Shown piece by piece: positions 9,092 to 17,723 of a stretch of 64,000 nt of DNA. Under the pieces are notes generated by a model that saw only the letters and a list, made by a program, of their open reading frames with translations, was not told the DNA's origin and searched no databases. Origin of the DNA: Luteimonas sp. BLCC-B24 (GTDB lineage Bacteria > Pseudomonadota > Gammaproteobacteria > Xanthomonadales > Xanthomonadaceae); assembly GCF_028550595.1 (NCBI RefSeq), contig NZ_JAQQGN010000005.1, forward strand, positions 62,001 through 126,000, in the 5' to 3' direction. The translations under genes were made by a program, and so were the position numbers. The number at the start of each line of letters is the position of its first letter. Position 1 is the first letter of the stretch.

Positions 9092-9367
9092 TCAGGGCGT
9101 GCCGGTGGCGGCGGGCACGTCGCGGATCAGCGGCACCGGCGGCGCGGCCGCCGGCTCGACGGTCTCGTCGGTCGTATCCGCGTCCTCGTCGTCCCAGCCC
9201 GCGTCCTCCTGGGCATCGAGCTGTTCCCGGGTCGGAATCGAGCCCTTGAAGATGTAGCGGCCCCGGTCCTCGGGCGGCACCTGGGAGGGCTGCAGGAGAT
9301 CGGCCTTGTTGCCGCAGGCGGAGAGCAACAGCGCGGCGGCGAGGAGCATCGGAAGACGGGTATGCAT
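9092..9367 (-). CDS. lptM: LptM/YifL-type small lipoprotein
   Basis: A 91-residue lipoprotein. The signal [18 protein letters not shown] ends in a lipobox, and the residues after the Cys (GNKADLLQP) match the CGxKGPLxxP start typical of LptM/YifL. In E. coli LptM helps oxidative maturation of the LPS translocon LptD; that role is taken from the family. The tail from about residue 55 is acidic and then Ala/Pro-rich, and longer than in E. coli. The ATG at 9367 is the one that gives a complete lipoprotein signal. Position directly before dapF supports the call. It is the first gene of the lptM-dapF-DUF484-xerC-hslVU series. Confidence 0.82.
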   Translation of the reverse strand: MHTRLPMLLAAALLLSACGNKADLLQPSQVPPEDRGRYIFKGSIPTREQLDAQEDAGWDDEDADTTDETVEPAAAPPVPLIRDVPAATGTP

Positions 9368-9518
9368 GCGGCGGAGTGTACCCGGCGCCGGCGCGCAGGA
9401 CATCTCCGCGCGCCGCGTCGCAGGCCGTGCGGAGGCCCGTGCACCAAGGGTCGCCCCCAGATTGTGGGCACGGCTCGCGCTGCCGACACTGGCGCCGTCT
9501 CCCCCGGCAGAACCGACG

Positions 9519-10616
9519 ATGGGCATTCTCGATGGACTGGGCAACGCCGCCGCGCAGGCCGGCGGGTTCTTCAAGGGGGCCGGCGAGGTGCTCTGGGAGA
9601 CCGGCGAAGGTGTGGTCACGCTCGGCGGCAACGCGCTCAAGGCCGGGTACGACCTGAGTCCGGCGGGTTACGCCGTCGACGGCGTGGCCGGCCTCTACGC
9701 ACGCGCCACCGGCGATACCCTCGATGCGCCCGACTGGCTGCCTTCGGCCGCGCGCGGCGGCGAGCGCATGGAAGCGGCCGCGGAGGTGGTGGTCACGCTG
9801 GCCCGCAATCCGGAGCTGCTGGTGGACGCGGTGGTCGATCCCATCCAGGCCGACTGGCAGGCCGGTCACTATGGCGAGGCCATCGGCCGCGGCGCCACCG
9901 AGCTGGTACTGGCGCTGGTCGGCACCAAGGGCATCGACAAGGCGGCCAAGGGCGCGAAGGTCGCCGATGCGGCCGACACCGCCGCCGATGCCGCGCGCGT
10001 GGCCGCGCAGGCCGACGATCTCGGGGATGCAGGCCGCACCGCGGCACGCACCGCGGACGACGCGGACCTGGCGAAGATCGTCGCCGATGCCGAAACCGGC
10101 CGCACCGTCGGCGGCCGCCCGGTGCTGGCCTTCGAATCGATGGACGACTTCAACGTCGCGGCGAATGCGGCGCGTCCCGACACCGTCTACGAGTTCGGCA
10201 CCTATCGCTGGACCACCGACGACCAGGCGCGCGTGATCCGCGCCGAGGGCCGGGTCGACCTCGAACCGGTCGGTCGCAACGATCCCGGGCTGCAGCGCGA
10301 CATCGGCAACGAGGGCAGGCCCACCGACGTCGGCTTCCACGTGATCGCCGACCGTCTCGGCGGACCGACCAATCGCCTCAACGTCGTGCCGGGCAACGGC
10401 AAGCCGATCGGCGATGGCCTGCCCAACCTCAACAACGGCGACTACAAGCGCTTCGAAAACGAACTCGCGCGCCTGGCCGAGGCCGGGCACGAAGTGGATA
10501 TGCGGGTATCGCCCCAATACAATCCGGGCAATACCAGCAACCGCCCCGACGCGTTCGTTGCCGAATACCGGGTGGATGGTGGCGACTGGATCGACCAGAC
10601 CTTCCCCAACAAGTGA
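9519..10616 (+). CDS. Polymorphic-toxin-type protein with C-terminal DNA/RNA non-specific endonuclease domain
   Basis: A 365-residue protein without a signal peptide. The N-terminal half is glycine/alanine-rich (GILDGLGNAAAQAGGFFKGAG), then comes a GRGATELVLALVGTKGIDKAAKG segment like the linker that precedes toxin domains in polymorphic toxins, and an Ala/Asp-rich helical stretch (about 150-195). The last 150 residues resemble the Endonuclease_NS_2 type: GFHVIADRLGG holds the candidate catalytic His (residue 274), followed by NVVP, NNGDYKRFENELA and a late RPDAFVAEYRVDGG. The DRGH core is relaxed to DVGFH here. A likely immunity gene starts 12 bases downstream. No secretion genes are in the window, so the export route (perhaps type VI) is unknown. 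The ATG at 9519 is the first sensible start. Confidence 0.72.
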   Translation: MGILDGLGNAAAQAGGFFKGAGEVLWETGEGVVTLGGNALKAGYDLSPAGYAVDGVAGLYARATGDTLDAPDWLPSAARGGERMEAAAEVVVTLARNPELLVDAVVDPIQADWQAGHYGEAIGRGATELVLALVGTKGIDKAAKGAKVADAADTAADAARVAAQADDLGDAGRTAARTADDADLAKIVADAETGRTVGGRPVLAFESMDDFNVAANAARPDTVYEFGTYRWTTDDQARVIRAEGRVDLEPVGRNDPGLQRDIGNEGRPTDVGFHVIADRLGGPTNRLNVVPGNGKPIGDGLPNLNNGDYKRFENELARLAEAGHEVDMRVSPQYNPGNTSNRPDAFVAEYRVDGGDWIDQTFPNK

Positions 10617-10628
10617 TGCGACCGCCCC

Positions 10629-11057
10629 ATGGATGATCTCAACGCCGCCTACGCCGACACCGTGCGGGAAGTCGCCGCCTGCGTGCGCGACGTGAACGAC
10701 GGCGAATGGGGCACGCGCGACTGGCTGCGCCTGGTGGTGGACTTCGAGACCGAAGGCGGCGAATCGCCCCGCACCAGTAGCATCTCGTTCGCGATCGCGC
10801 GCGACGGCGATGGACCGCTCGAAAAGGTGGCCTTCCGCCTGTCACCCGCGGCCAAGGCGGGCTTTTCGCGGATCGCCCGCATCATGCAGGCCCAGAAGGG
10901 CCAGGCCTGGAGTACGAGCACGCTGGTGGTCGAGCGCGACGGCCGCTACGACTTCCAGTTCGCCTATACCCCGCCCTACCGGCTGTCGGGCCATCTCAAC
11001 GACACGCGCTACCGCGATTATCTCGAGCGGTACAAGGCCGAAACCGGGACGCCCTGA
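10629..11057 (+). CDS. Probable YezG-like (DUF600) immunity protein
   Basis: A 142-residue acidic cytoplasmic protein directly after the nuclease-toxin gene. Its pattern resembles YezG/DUF600 immunity proteins: an N-terminal helix (MDDLNAAYADTVREVAACV), a central strand pair, then WSTSTLVVERDGRYDFQFAYT and a C-terminal helix RYRDYLERYKAE. YezG-type proteins pair with nuclease toxins of the YeeF class, so the expected job is to bind and block the neighbouring nuclease inside the producing cell. The family match is by eye and moderate; the context (12-base spacing, same strand, toxin-first order) is the stronger evidence. Confidence 0.68.
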   Translation: MDDLNAAYADTVREVAACVRDVNDGEWGTRDWLRLVVDFETEGGESPRTSSISFAIARDGDGPLEKVAFRLSPAAKAGFSRIARIMQAQKGQAWSTSTLVVERDGRYDFQFAYTPPYRLSGHLNDTRYRDYLERYKAETGTP

Positions 11058-11194
11058 GCCCGCAGGCGCCGCGCATCGCGCGGCGGGAACAGGCCGGAAC
11101 GAGCAAACGCCAAGACGACCGCGTCGTGGGCGCGTGCCCACGCGTCACGTGCTGTGCCGGCCACACGCGCGCTCGCGCGTTTCCGCGCGGGCCG

Positions 11195-11232
11195 GTCGGT
11201 ACACCCGATGCGCGTCGGTACACCCGATGCGC
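11195..11232. repeat. Perfect 19-bp tandem duplication
   Basis: GTCGGTACACCCGATGCGC occurs twice head to tail (11195-11213 and 11214-11232) in the gap between the immunity gene and the convergent DUF454 gene. No protein or hairpin explains it. It is most likely a slippage duplication. Confidence 0.9.
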
Positions 11233-11259
11233 GCCAGCCTGCGCCGAGCCGCCGCACAC

Positions 11260-11664
11260 CTACGGCGCCGGCGGCTCCGGCCGCAGCCACAGCCACGTCG
11301 CCACCGCCGCCATGCAGGCGATCGGCAAGGCGGTCATCCACCCGCGATGCGCCGGAATCAACAGCATCAGTGCGAGCAGGACGACCGCGCACGCGGCCAT
11401 CGTGGCGGACGCCATCCACTTCGCGCGACGGCTGACCGCGCCGTGCGCCTGCCAGTCGCGGATCGACGGGCCGAAGCGCGGGTGATCGACCAGCCAGCGG
11501 TGCAGACGATCCGAACCGCGTGCCGCGGCCCAGGCGGCGATCAGCACGAACACCGTCGTCGGCATGCCCGGCACGAACACACCCACGATGCCGAGGCCGA
11601 GACTGGCATAGGCCAGCAGCCACCAGGCCCAGCGGAAGCGGGTACGCCCTTGCATGGCGCGCAT
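11260..11664 (-). CDS. DUF454/YbaN-type inner-membrane protein
   Basis: A 134-residue membrane protein with the YbaN (DUF454) pattern: a first transmembrane segment WAWWLLAYASLGLGIVGVF followed at once by the signature PGMPTTVFVLIAAWAAARGSDRLHRWLVDHPRFGPSIRDW, then two further hydrophobic segments (about 88-105 and 110-128). The function is unknown; some family members lie beside heme or lipid genes. Either ATG at 11664 or 11655 could be used; neither has a clear ribosome site. It is in the same direction as the lipid operon, 200 bases beyond its last gene, and ends convergent to the toxin/immunity pair. Confidence 0.85.
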   Translation of the reverse strand: MRAMQGRTRFRWAWWLLAYASLGLGIVGVFVPGMPTTVFVLIAAWAAARGSDRLHRWLVDHPRFGPSIRDWQAHGAVSRRAKWMASATMAACAVVLLALMLLIPAHRGWMTALPIACMAAVATWLWLRPEPPAP

Positions 11665-11864
11665 TCTATGCGGCGGGGTGGCACGCGGCTGTGCAGCAGG
11701 CCGCGCCCCTGGACGCCCGCACGCCCCTCCACTCGCGGGATGGGGCGAGGTCGACGTCCGGGATTCTGCAGATCGGACGCGGCCTCAGGCGCCGTCGCCC
11801 GGGTCGGCCGGCCGCTCGACGCCTCCCGCGCGGCCTTCCGCCGCCCGGAAGGCCCCGGCTTGGG

Positions 11865-12455
11865 TCATTCGATGCTGCGCGCGTCCGGCACCCGCGACGG
11901 GTCCGCCGCCGACTGCGGCACGCGACGGATCTTGGAAATGTCGTAGCCCAGCGCCTCGATGCGCTGCATATGCGCGGCGTAATCCGCATCCGGAATCGAC
12001 GGGGTGCGCGCCATCAGCCACACGTAATCGCGCTTGCTGCGGCCGACGATCGTCTGCTGGTAGTCGTCGTCGACGTAGACGATCACGTACTCGGCCTTGA
12101 TCGGCCACACGAACTGCATGCCCCAGATCGCGTTGCCGGTGCCCTCGCGCACGGTGCCCGTGGGGTGCAGCGTCTTGATCTTCTCGTCGAATCCGCCGTC
12201 GCGATAGCGGAACGTGGTGTCGACCTTGCCGTCGTCGCGCAGGGTGTAGGTCTCGACCGAATCGTAGGCCTCGCGCTCGAGCCGGGTGGGGATCTGCGCG
12301 ATCACGTACCAGTCGCCCATGAAGCGGGGCACGTCGACGTACGGCACGGGGGGAATCGGGTCTTTCACGTTGGCGCCTCCGCAGGCCGCGAGCATGCCGG
12401 CGGCGATGCCCGCGAGGATCAGGCCGGCGGCGTGTCGCCGGTTCGTTGTGGTCAT
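11865..12455 (-). CDS. Bacterial lipocalin (Blc-like outer-membrane lipoprotein)
   Basis: A 196-residue lipoprotein. After a positively charged start the lipobox is LAAC, followed by the lipocalin signature with Gly-x-Trp in VPRFMGDWYVIAQIPT, the strand VETYTLRDDGKVDTTFRYRDGG, and the late DYQQTIVGRSKRDYVWLMARTPSI, which matches the YxxWxLxR region of Blc. Bacterial lipocalins bind lysophospholipids or fatty acids and act in the periplasm or outer membrane. It is the last gene of the lipid-modification operon, 38 bases after the second methyltransferase, which suggests it carries or scavenges the modified lipid. An AGGAG-like site precedes the ATG at 12455. Confidence 0.92.
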   Translation of the reverse strand: MTTTNRRHAAGLILAGIAAGMLAACGGANVKDPIPPVPYVDVPRFMGDWYVIAQIPTRLEREAYDSVETYTLRDDGKVDTTFRYRDGGFDEKIKTLHPTGTVREGTGNAIWGMQFVWPIKAEYVIVYVDDDYQQTIVGRSKRDYVWLMARTPSIPDADYAAHMQRIEALGYDISKIRRVPQSAADPSRVPDARSIE

Positions 12456-12493
12456 GGAAACGCTCCTGTCGTGGATGCGACGTCGTCGACGAC

Positions 12494-13573
12494 TCAGGCG
12501 TCGCGGGCGAAGCGGTAATGCGCGACCAGCCACTCGCGCCCGTGGTCGTAGCCGAACAGCTCCGCGCACGACATCCAGAACATGCGCCAGCGCTGGAACC
12601 AGAGCTTCGCGCCGTCGGTGCCGTACGCCTGGTCGAGCACCGCCATCACCGCGTCGCGGTGACGGTCCTGGTTGGCCAGCCAGTGGTTGGAGGTCTTCTC
12701 GTAATGGGTGCCGTCGAGCAGCCAGCGCTGCTGCAGCGACAGCCCCTGCTGGAAGTGCAGCAGCGTGTCGGCCGCCGGCATCAGCCCGCCGGTGAAGAAA
12801 TGCCGGCCCATCCAGTTGTCCTCGCCCTCGGTTTCGTAGGGATACATCAGCGTGCGATGGGCGAAGATGTGCACGAACAGCTGCCCGCCCGGCTTGAGCC
12901 AGCTGCGGATGCGCTGCATCAGGATCTGGTAGTTGCGCATGTGCTCGAACATCTCGACCGAGACCACGCGGTCGAAACGCGCGGCGTCGAGCTCGAGCTG
13001 GTTCACGTCCCGGGTGATCACCGACACGTTGTGCAGGCCGCGCTCACGGCACTGGGCCTCGATGTGCTGGCGCTGCGGCGTGGAGTTCGACACCGCGGTG
13101 ATGCGTGCGTTCGGAAAGCGTTCGGCCATCCACAGGGTCAGCGATCCCCAGCCGCACCCCAGCTCGAGAATCTCCTGGCCGTCGGCGAGCGCCGCACGCT
13201 CGCCGTACAGGGCGAGCATCGCGTCTTCGGCCTCGTCCAGCGTTTCCTCGCCCGTGGGGTAGTAGCAGCTGCTGTACTTGAACCGCCGCCCCAGGCACAG
13301 ACGGAAGAACGCGGGCGGCAACTCGTAATGCTGGGCATTGGCGGCGTCGGTGTGGATCGCCACCGGGCTGGTGCGCAGCGATTCGACCAGCTGCGCATAG
13401 CGGCGCGATTGCGCCTCGAGACCGCCTGCGCGCTCTTCGGCCAGACGCTGCGCGCACAGCCGGCGGATGCCCTGCCGCAGCAAGGCATCGGGCACCAGCC
13501 CACGTTCGGCCAGGCCGAGGACACCGGGGGCGGGCGCGTCGTGCGCCAGTTCGGCGCGGGCGATCGTGGTCAT
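12494..13573 (-). CDS. Cfa-like SAM-dependent methyltransferase
   Basis: A 359-residue class I methyltransferase related to cyclopropane-fatty-acid synthases. The SAM-binding core is seen as ILELGCGWGSLTLWMAERFPNARITAVSNS, then VSVEMFEHMRNY and LKPGGQLFVHIFAHR. An N-terminal helical part (about 1-85) and a C-terminal part with WFQRWRMFWMSCAELFGYDHGREWLVAHYRF complete it. It differs from the other Cfa-type gene in this operon, so the two may act on different positions or lipids. The start at 13573 overlaps the upstream DUF1295 stop as ATGA, so translation is coupled. The reaction is unproven; methylation or methylenation of an acyl chain is the family expectation. Confidence 0.85.
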   Translation of the reverse strand: MTTIARAELAHDAPAPGVLGLAERGLVPDALLRQGIRRLCAQRLAEERAGGLEAQSRRYAQLVESLRTSPVAIHTDAANAQHYELPPAFFRLCLGRRFKYSSCYYPTGEETLDEAEDAMLALYGERAALADGQEILELGCGWGSLTLWMAERFPNARITAVSNSTPQRQHIEAQCRERGLHNVSVITRDVNQLELDAARFDRVVSVEMFEHMRNYQILMQRIRSWLKPGGQLFVHIFAHRTLMYPYETEGEDNWMGRHFFTGGLMPAADTLLHFQQGLSLQQRWLLDGTHYEKTSNHWLANQDRHRDAVMAVLDQAYGTDGAKLWFQRWRMFWMSCAELFGYDHGREWLVAHYRFARDA

Positions 13574-14361
13574 GCGGAACGTCCTTTCGAATGCTTGGGA
13601 AACCACGGGAACAGCATCGGCGTGGTGCGCTGGTACTCGCGGTAGTCGTCACCGCGGCTGCGCACCGCCTGCTGCTCGGTATAGGGAATGCCGCTGACGT
13701 AGCGCAGGAACAGGTACATCACCACCGGCCCGGCCAGTGCCAGCCACCACAGCGGCGACCCCGCGGCCAGAATCACGTAGGTCAGCCAGTGCAGCCATTC
13801 GAAGAAATAGTTCGGGTGACGCGAGTAGCGCCAGAGACCGTCGCGACAGGTCTTGCCGCGGTTGCGCGGATCGGCGCGGAAATCGGCCAGCTGCCGGTCG
13901 GCCACCGCCTCGCCGCCGACGCTGATCAGCCACATCGCGATCGCACCCAGCAGCCACGGTGTGTCCGAGGGATTGGCGGCCACTGCGAGAAACGGCAGCG
14001 AGAACAGCGCGATCAACAGCGCCTGGGCCTGGAAGAACAGGAAGAACTTGCGCTGGTCGCCGTTCCAGTGCGCACGCAGGTACGCGTAGCGGCCGTCCTC
14101 GTCCTCGCGGCGGACGCGCTTCCACAGATGCACGGCCAGACGTGCGCCCCACAGCAGACCGAGCACCGCGAGCAGTGCGCGCGGCAGCGGCGCCCCGTCG
14201 CCCAGCGCCGCGGCCAGCACCGCCGCCACACCCACGCCGGCCGCCCAGACCACGTCGACGATGCCGGCATTGCGGCGCGTGCGCTGCCAGCGCCAGGCGA
14301 GCGTCATCGCGATCGCGGCCGCGATCCAGACCAGCAGCAGGGTCAGCCACGGCGTGCTCAT
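13570..14361 (-). CDS. DUF1295 membrane protein (steroid-reductase-like fold)
   Basis: A 263-residue inner-membrane protein with six or seven hydrophobic segments. The DUF1295 signature near the C-terminus is clear: FRADPRNRGKTCRDGLWRYSRHPNYFFEWLHW, then YLFLRYVSGIPYTEQQAVRSRGDDYREYQRTTPMLFPWFP. The fold is shared with steroid 5-alpha-reductases and isoprenylcysteine methyltransferases, so an acyl-chain reductase or similar membrane step is plausible but not shown. It overlaps both neighbours by 4 bases (ATGA junctions at 14358-14361 and 13570-13573), which ties it to the two methyltransferases. Confidence 0.88.
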   Translation of the reverse strand: MSTPWLTLLLVWIAAAIAMTLAWRWQRTRRNAGIVDVVWAAGVGVAAVLAAALGDGAPLPRALLAVLGLLWGARLAVHLWKRVRREDEDGRYAYLRAHWNGDQRKFFLFFQAQALLIALFSLPFLAVAANPSDTPWLLGAIAMWLISVGGEAVADRQLADFRADPRNRGKTCRDGLWRYSRHPNYFFEWLHWLTYVILAAGSPLWWLALAGPVVMYLFLRYVSGIPYTEQQAVRSRGDDYREYQRTTPMLFPWFPKHSKGRSA

Positions 14362-15611
14362 GCCGCACCGCCAGGCGCGCGCACGTGACCGGGCTTGCCG
14401 AGCAGCAGATGGGCCACGCCGATGGAGCGCTCGCGAAACCCCCCCTCGCAGTACGCGAGATAGAACTCCCACATGCGCACGAAGCGCGCATCGAAACCCT
14501 GGGCGCGCACCTCGGGCAGACGCGCCAGGAAGCGCTCGCGCCAGAGCTGCAGCGTGCGCGCATACGACGGACCAAAGTCCTCGAGCTGCAGCAGTTGCAG
14601 ATCGCTGGCTGCGGTCTTGGCCTGCAGCATGGCCGACACCGAGGGAATGAAGCTGCCCGGAAAGATGAAGCGCTTGATGAAATCCACCGAGTCGCGCGCC
14701 TGCACGTAGCGGTGATCCTCGATCGTGATCGCCTGCACCAGCGCGATGCCGTCGGGCTCGAGCAGGGCGCCGAGCTTGCCGAAATAGGTGTCCAGGTACT
14801 GCGCGCCGATCGCCTCGATCATCTCGATCGACACCAGCTTGTCGTAGGTGCCTTCGAGATCGCGGTAGTCCTGGAGCAGCAGGGTCACCCGGTCCTCGAG
14901 GCCGGCCTCGGCGATGCGTGCGCGGGCCAGGGCGTGCTGCTCGCGCGAGATCGTCGTCGTGGTGACGTGGCAGCCGTAATGCTTGGCCGCGTGCAGCGCG
15001 AAGCCGCCCCAGCCGGTGCCGATCTCGATCACGCGGTCACCGGGCGCCAGCGCGAGCGCGCGGCAGATGCGGTCCAGCTTGCGGGTCGACGCGACCTCCA
15101 GCGTGTCGTCCTCGTGCGCGAACAGCGCGGACGAATACATCAGGTCCGGGGAGAGAAACAGCTGGAAGAACGCATTGCCGAGGTCGTAGTGCGCGGCGAT
15201 GTTGCGCCGGCTGCCTGCATGCGTGTTGCGGCGCATCGCGTTCCAGGCGCGCAGCGCGAGCCCACCGACGCGCGCGAGCCCGGTTTCCATGCGGTCGAGC
15301 AGGTCGCGGTTGCGCACCAGAAGACGCACCAGCCCCACCAGGTCGTCGCAGTCCCAATGGCCGTCCATGTAGGCCTCGCCCGCGCCCACGCTGCCGCTGG
15401 CCGCGGTCATCCGGTAGAAGGCGGGCGCGTGCACGCGCACGGTGACGGGACGCCCCGCGGACGCCTCGCCAAAGCTGCGCGTGCCCAGGCCGTCCTCGAC
15501 CCGGAGGGCGCCCCCGCGCAGCTGCGCGAAGGTCTCCAGCAGGCGGGTGCGAAGCACGCGATCCAGCGCGCCGTAGGGGGAAGGCGCCATGTCGGCGACG
15601 AGGTCATTCAT
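14358..15611 (-). CDS. Cyclopropane-fatty-acyl-phospholipid synthase family protein
   Basis: A 417-residue SAM-dependent enzyme of the Cfa family, which adds a methylene or methyl carbon to an unsaturated acyl chain of membrane phospholipid. Seen in order: the N-terminal lipid-binding part (VTVRVHAPAFYRMTAASGSVGAGEAYMDGHWDCDDLVGL), the linker NIAAHYDLGNAFFQLFLSPD, the SAM site VIEIGTGWGGFALHAAKHYG, VSIEMIEAIGAQYLDTYF and the late RFIFPGSFIPS. The length fits the family. The substrate may be the double bond made by the desaturase encoded first in the operon. The start at 15611 overlaps the end of the DUF1365 gene by 8 bases. The symbol is left empty because such clusters also make methylated or furan fatty acids. 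Confidence 0.92.
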   Translation of the reverse strand: MNDLVADMAPSPYGALDRVLRTRLLETFAQLRGGALRVEDGLGTRSFGEASAGRPVTVRVHAPAFYRMTAASGSVGAGEAYMDGHWDCDDLVGLVRLLVRNRDLLDRMETGLARVGGLALRAWNAMRRNTHAGSRRNIAAHYDLGNAFFQLFLSPDLMYSSALFAHEDDTLEVASTRKLDRICRALALAPGDRVIEIGTGWGGFALHAAKHYGCHVTTTTISREQHALARARIAEAGLEDRVTLLLQDYRDLEGTYDKLVSIEMIEAIGAQYLDTYFGKLGALLEPDGIALVQAITIEDHRYVQARDSVDFIKRFIFPGSFIPSVSAMLQAKTAASDLQLLQLEDFGPSYARTLQLWRERFLARLPEVRAQGFDARFVRMWEFYLAYCEGGFRERSIGVAHLLLGKPGHVRAPGGAA

Positions 15612-16413
15612 TGGGGGAAGTCCGAGCGAGGCGCGGGTGATCGTGCACCGGGGTGCGCTTGAGCCAGAGTTTCAGGGCCTGCCAGTGGATCGCGCCGACG
15701 ACCTGGGCGGTCATCGCCGGATACCGCCACAGCACCCGCGCCAGCGACGCGCCGTCGAGCGGTCGCCGGCGCAGGCTGAGCGTGGCGTCGAACTCCGGCG
15801 CACCGTCGTGCAGCACGTCCATGTGCACGTGCAGGTCCTCGGCCGGCGCGGTGAAGCGCCAGCGGTACGCACGCGCCATGGCCATGAACGGCGAGACGTG
15901 GAAGCTCTTGTCGAAGTGCCACTGCAGGGCGCGCCCGCGCCGCTGGGCGGCGTCCACCGGCAGCACGTAGGCGTGGCGTTCCTTCCACGGGGTATTGGTG
16001 ATTTCGGCGACCACGGTGTCGAGCGTGGTGCCGTCGGCGTGGTAGCAATAGTAGAAGCTGACCGGATTGAACACGTGGCCGAAATAGCGCAGATGGGTCA
16101 GCAGCCGGATCGGGCCGTCGGGCACACGCCCCGTCGCACTCTGCACGCGCCCGCGCACCGCATCGGCCAGCGACAGCGATGCGGGCCCCATGTAGTCGCT
16201 GCGCCGGAACTGGGCGAGGTTGGCGCGCCGGCTCGACCACAGCCAGCGGCGGTCGAACACGTGGTCCACCTCGTCGAGGTCGAGCCAGAGCTGGGCCATC
16301 CGGTAGCGGAACGCATGCGCGCGCGGCAGATGCCGGCGATGGCGCACGACGCCTTCGTACACCGCGCTGACGGTGGCGGTCGCGTCGCGATGGGGGGTCA
16401 GGCCGACGCCCAC
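15604..16413 (-). CDS. DUF1365 protein
   Basis: A protein of about 269 residues with the DUF1365 pattern: VYEGVVRHRRHLPRAHAFRYRMAQLWLDLDE, RLLTHLRYFGHVFNPVSFYYCY, VAEITNTPWKERHAYVLP and WHFDKSFHVSPFMAM. The family is always found beside a flavin amine-oxidase-like protein and a Cfa-like protein; its chemistry is not established. There is no ATG near the start of homology. I chose the GTG at 16413 because it has a GGAGG site 4 bases upstream inside the end of the oxidoreductase gene; a later GTG at 16362 would begin at VYEG. It overlaps the genes on both sides. Confidence 0.88.
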   Translation of the reverse strand: MGVGLTPHRDATATVSAVYEGVVRHRRHLPRAHAFRYRMAQLWLDLDEVDHVFDRRWLWSSRRANLAQFRRSDYMGPASLSLADAVRGRVQSATGRVPDGPIRLLTHLRYFGHVFNPVSFYYCYHADGTTLDTVVAEITNTPWKERHAYVLPVDAAQRRGRALQWHFDKSFHVSPFMAMARAYRWRFTAPAEDLHVHMDVLHDGAPEFDATLSLRRRPLDGASLARVLWRYPAMTAQVVGAIHWQALKLWLKRTPVHDHPRLARTSPNE

Positions 16414-17723
16414 GACGCCTCCGGTGAAATTGCGGGCGGCGAGCGTGTCAGGGCGGCCGTCTGCACGGCGTCCACGTTCGGCCCGAGTCCGAAGGCCGCG
16501 GCCACCCGGGCCGCGCTGCGGATGCCGTCTTCGTGGAAGCCCCAGCCCCAGTACGCACCCGCGAACCAGGTATTGCGCACCCCCTGGATCTCGTCCGCAC
16601 GTTGCTGGGCGGCGACCGCGGCGGCGTCGTGTACCGGATGGGCGTAGCGCATGCGGCGCAGGATCCGCTCCGGGTCGATCGCCTCGCTCCGGTTGAGGGT
16701 GACGATCAGCGGCTCGGGCGCATCGAGCCCCTGCAGCAGGTTCATGCAGTAGCTCACCGTGCAGGCCTGGGCCGGTGATGCCGGCACGTGTGCGTTCCAC
16801 GCGGCCCAGGCCTTGCGCCGGCGTGGCAGCAGCCGCGCGTCGGTGTGCAGGACGACGTCGTTGGGCTGGTAGCGGATCGCACCGAGGATCGCGTGCTCGG
16901 ACGCATCGGCATCGGCCAGCAGCGCCAGCGCCTGGTCGCTGTGGCAGGCCAGCACCACGCGGTCGAAGCGCCCGGTGCCGGCCGCGGTGGTGATCTCCAC
17001 GCCGTCCGCGTCGCGGCGCACGGCCTGGACCGCGCAGCCGACGCGTTCCTCGACCCGCCAGCGCGCGCGCAGCGCGTCGATGTAGCGGGACGAGCCGCCC
17101 TGCACCACGCGCCATTGCGGCCGTCCCTCGACCTGCAGCATCTGGTGGTTGGCCATGAACTGCACCAGATACCGCGCCGGGAATTCGAGGATGCGCTGTG
17201 ACGGCGACGACCACAGGGCCGACGCCATCGGCACCAGGTGCTCGTCGCGGAACGCGGCGCCGTAGCGCCGGGACTCGAGCCAGTCACCGAGCGACGGACC
17301 CGGGCCGGGACCGTCGAGCAGCGCCGGCGCCTCGCGGTAGAAGCGCGTGAGATCGCGCAGCATGCCGAGGAAGCGCGGCGAGAGCAGATTGCGCCGCTGG
17401 CAGAACAGGCCGTCGAGCGAGGTCGCGTTGTACTCCACGCCGCTCGCTTCGCTGTGGACCGAGAAACTCATCGTCGTCGGCATCGAGGCCACGCCGAGCG
17501 TGTCGAACAGGCCCGACAGCAAGGGGTAATGGTCCGGGTTGAAGACGATGAAGCCGGTGTCGACCGCGTAATCGCGTCCGCCGAGGTGGATGTCGTGGGT
17601 GTGCGTGTGCCCGCCGATCCGCGACTCGACCTCGAAAAGGGTCACCGCATGCCGTTGCGACAGCCACCACGCGCTGGCGAGACCGGCGATGCCGGAGCCG
17701 ACGACCGCGATGCGCAGGCTCAT
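16398..17723 (-). CDS. FAD-dependent oxidoreductase (NAD(P)-binding amine-oxidase-like)
   Basis: A 441-residue flavoprotein. The N-terminal dinucleotide site is [20 protein letters not shown], followed by FEVESRIGGHTHTHD as in amine oxidases and phytoene-desaturase-like enzymes, and a C-terminal FAD-binding segment GVRNTWFAGAYWGWGFHEDGIRSA. Members of this subfamily pair with DUF1365 and Cfa-like proteins; in actinobacterial 10-methyl fatty acid synthesis a flavoprotein reduces a methylene intermediate made by a Cfa-like enzyme, and a similar acyl-chain role is the best inference here. The ATG at 17723 overlaps the desaturase stop as ATGA, so it is the second gene of the operon. Confidence 0.9.
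   Translation of the reverse strand: MSLRIAVVGSGIAGLASAWWLSQRHAVTLFEVESRIGGHTHTHDIHLGGRDYAVDTGFIVFNPDHYPLLSGLFDTLGVASMPTTMSFSVHSEASGVEYNATSLDGLFCQRRNLLSPRFLGMLRDLTRFYREAPALLDGPGPGPSLGDWLESRRYGAAFRDEHLVPMASALWSSPSQRILEFPARYLVQFMANHQMLQVEGRPQWRVVQGGSSRYIDALRARWRVEERVGCAVQAVRRDADGVEITTAAGTGRFDRVVLACHSDQALALLADADASEHAILGAIRYQPNDVVLHTDARLLPRRRKAWAAWNAHVPASPAQACTVSYCMNLLQGLDAPEPLIVTLNRSEAIDPERILRRMRYAHPVHDAAAVAAQQRADEIQGVRNTWFAGAYWGWGFHEDGIRSAARVAAAFGLGPNVDAVQTAALTRSPPAISPEASWASA

Noticed and set aside
16398..17214. Long minus-strand frame extending DUF1365 upstream into the oxidoreductase gene
   Set aside because: The oxidoreductase frame is clearly coding up to 16398, and a GTG at 16413 with GGAGG gives a normal DUF1365 length.
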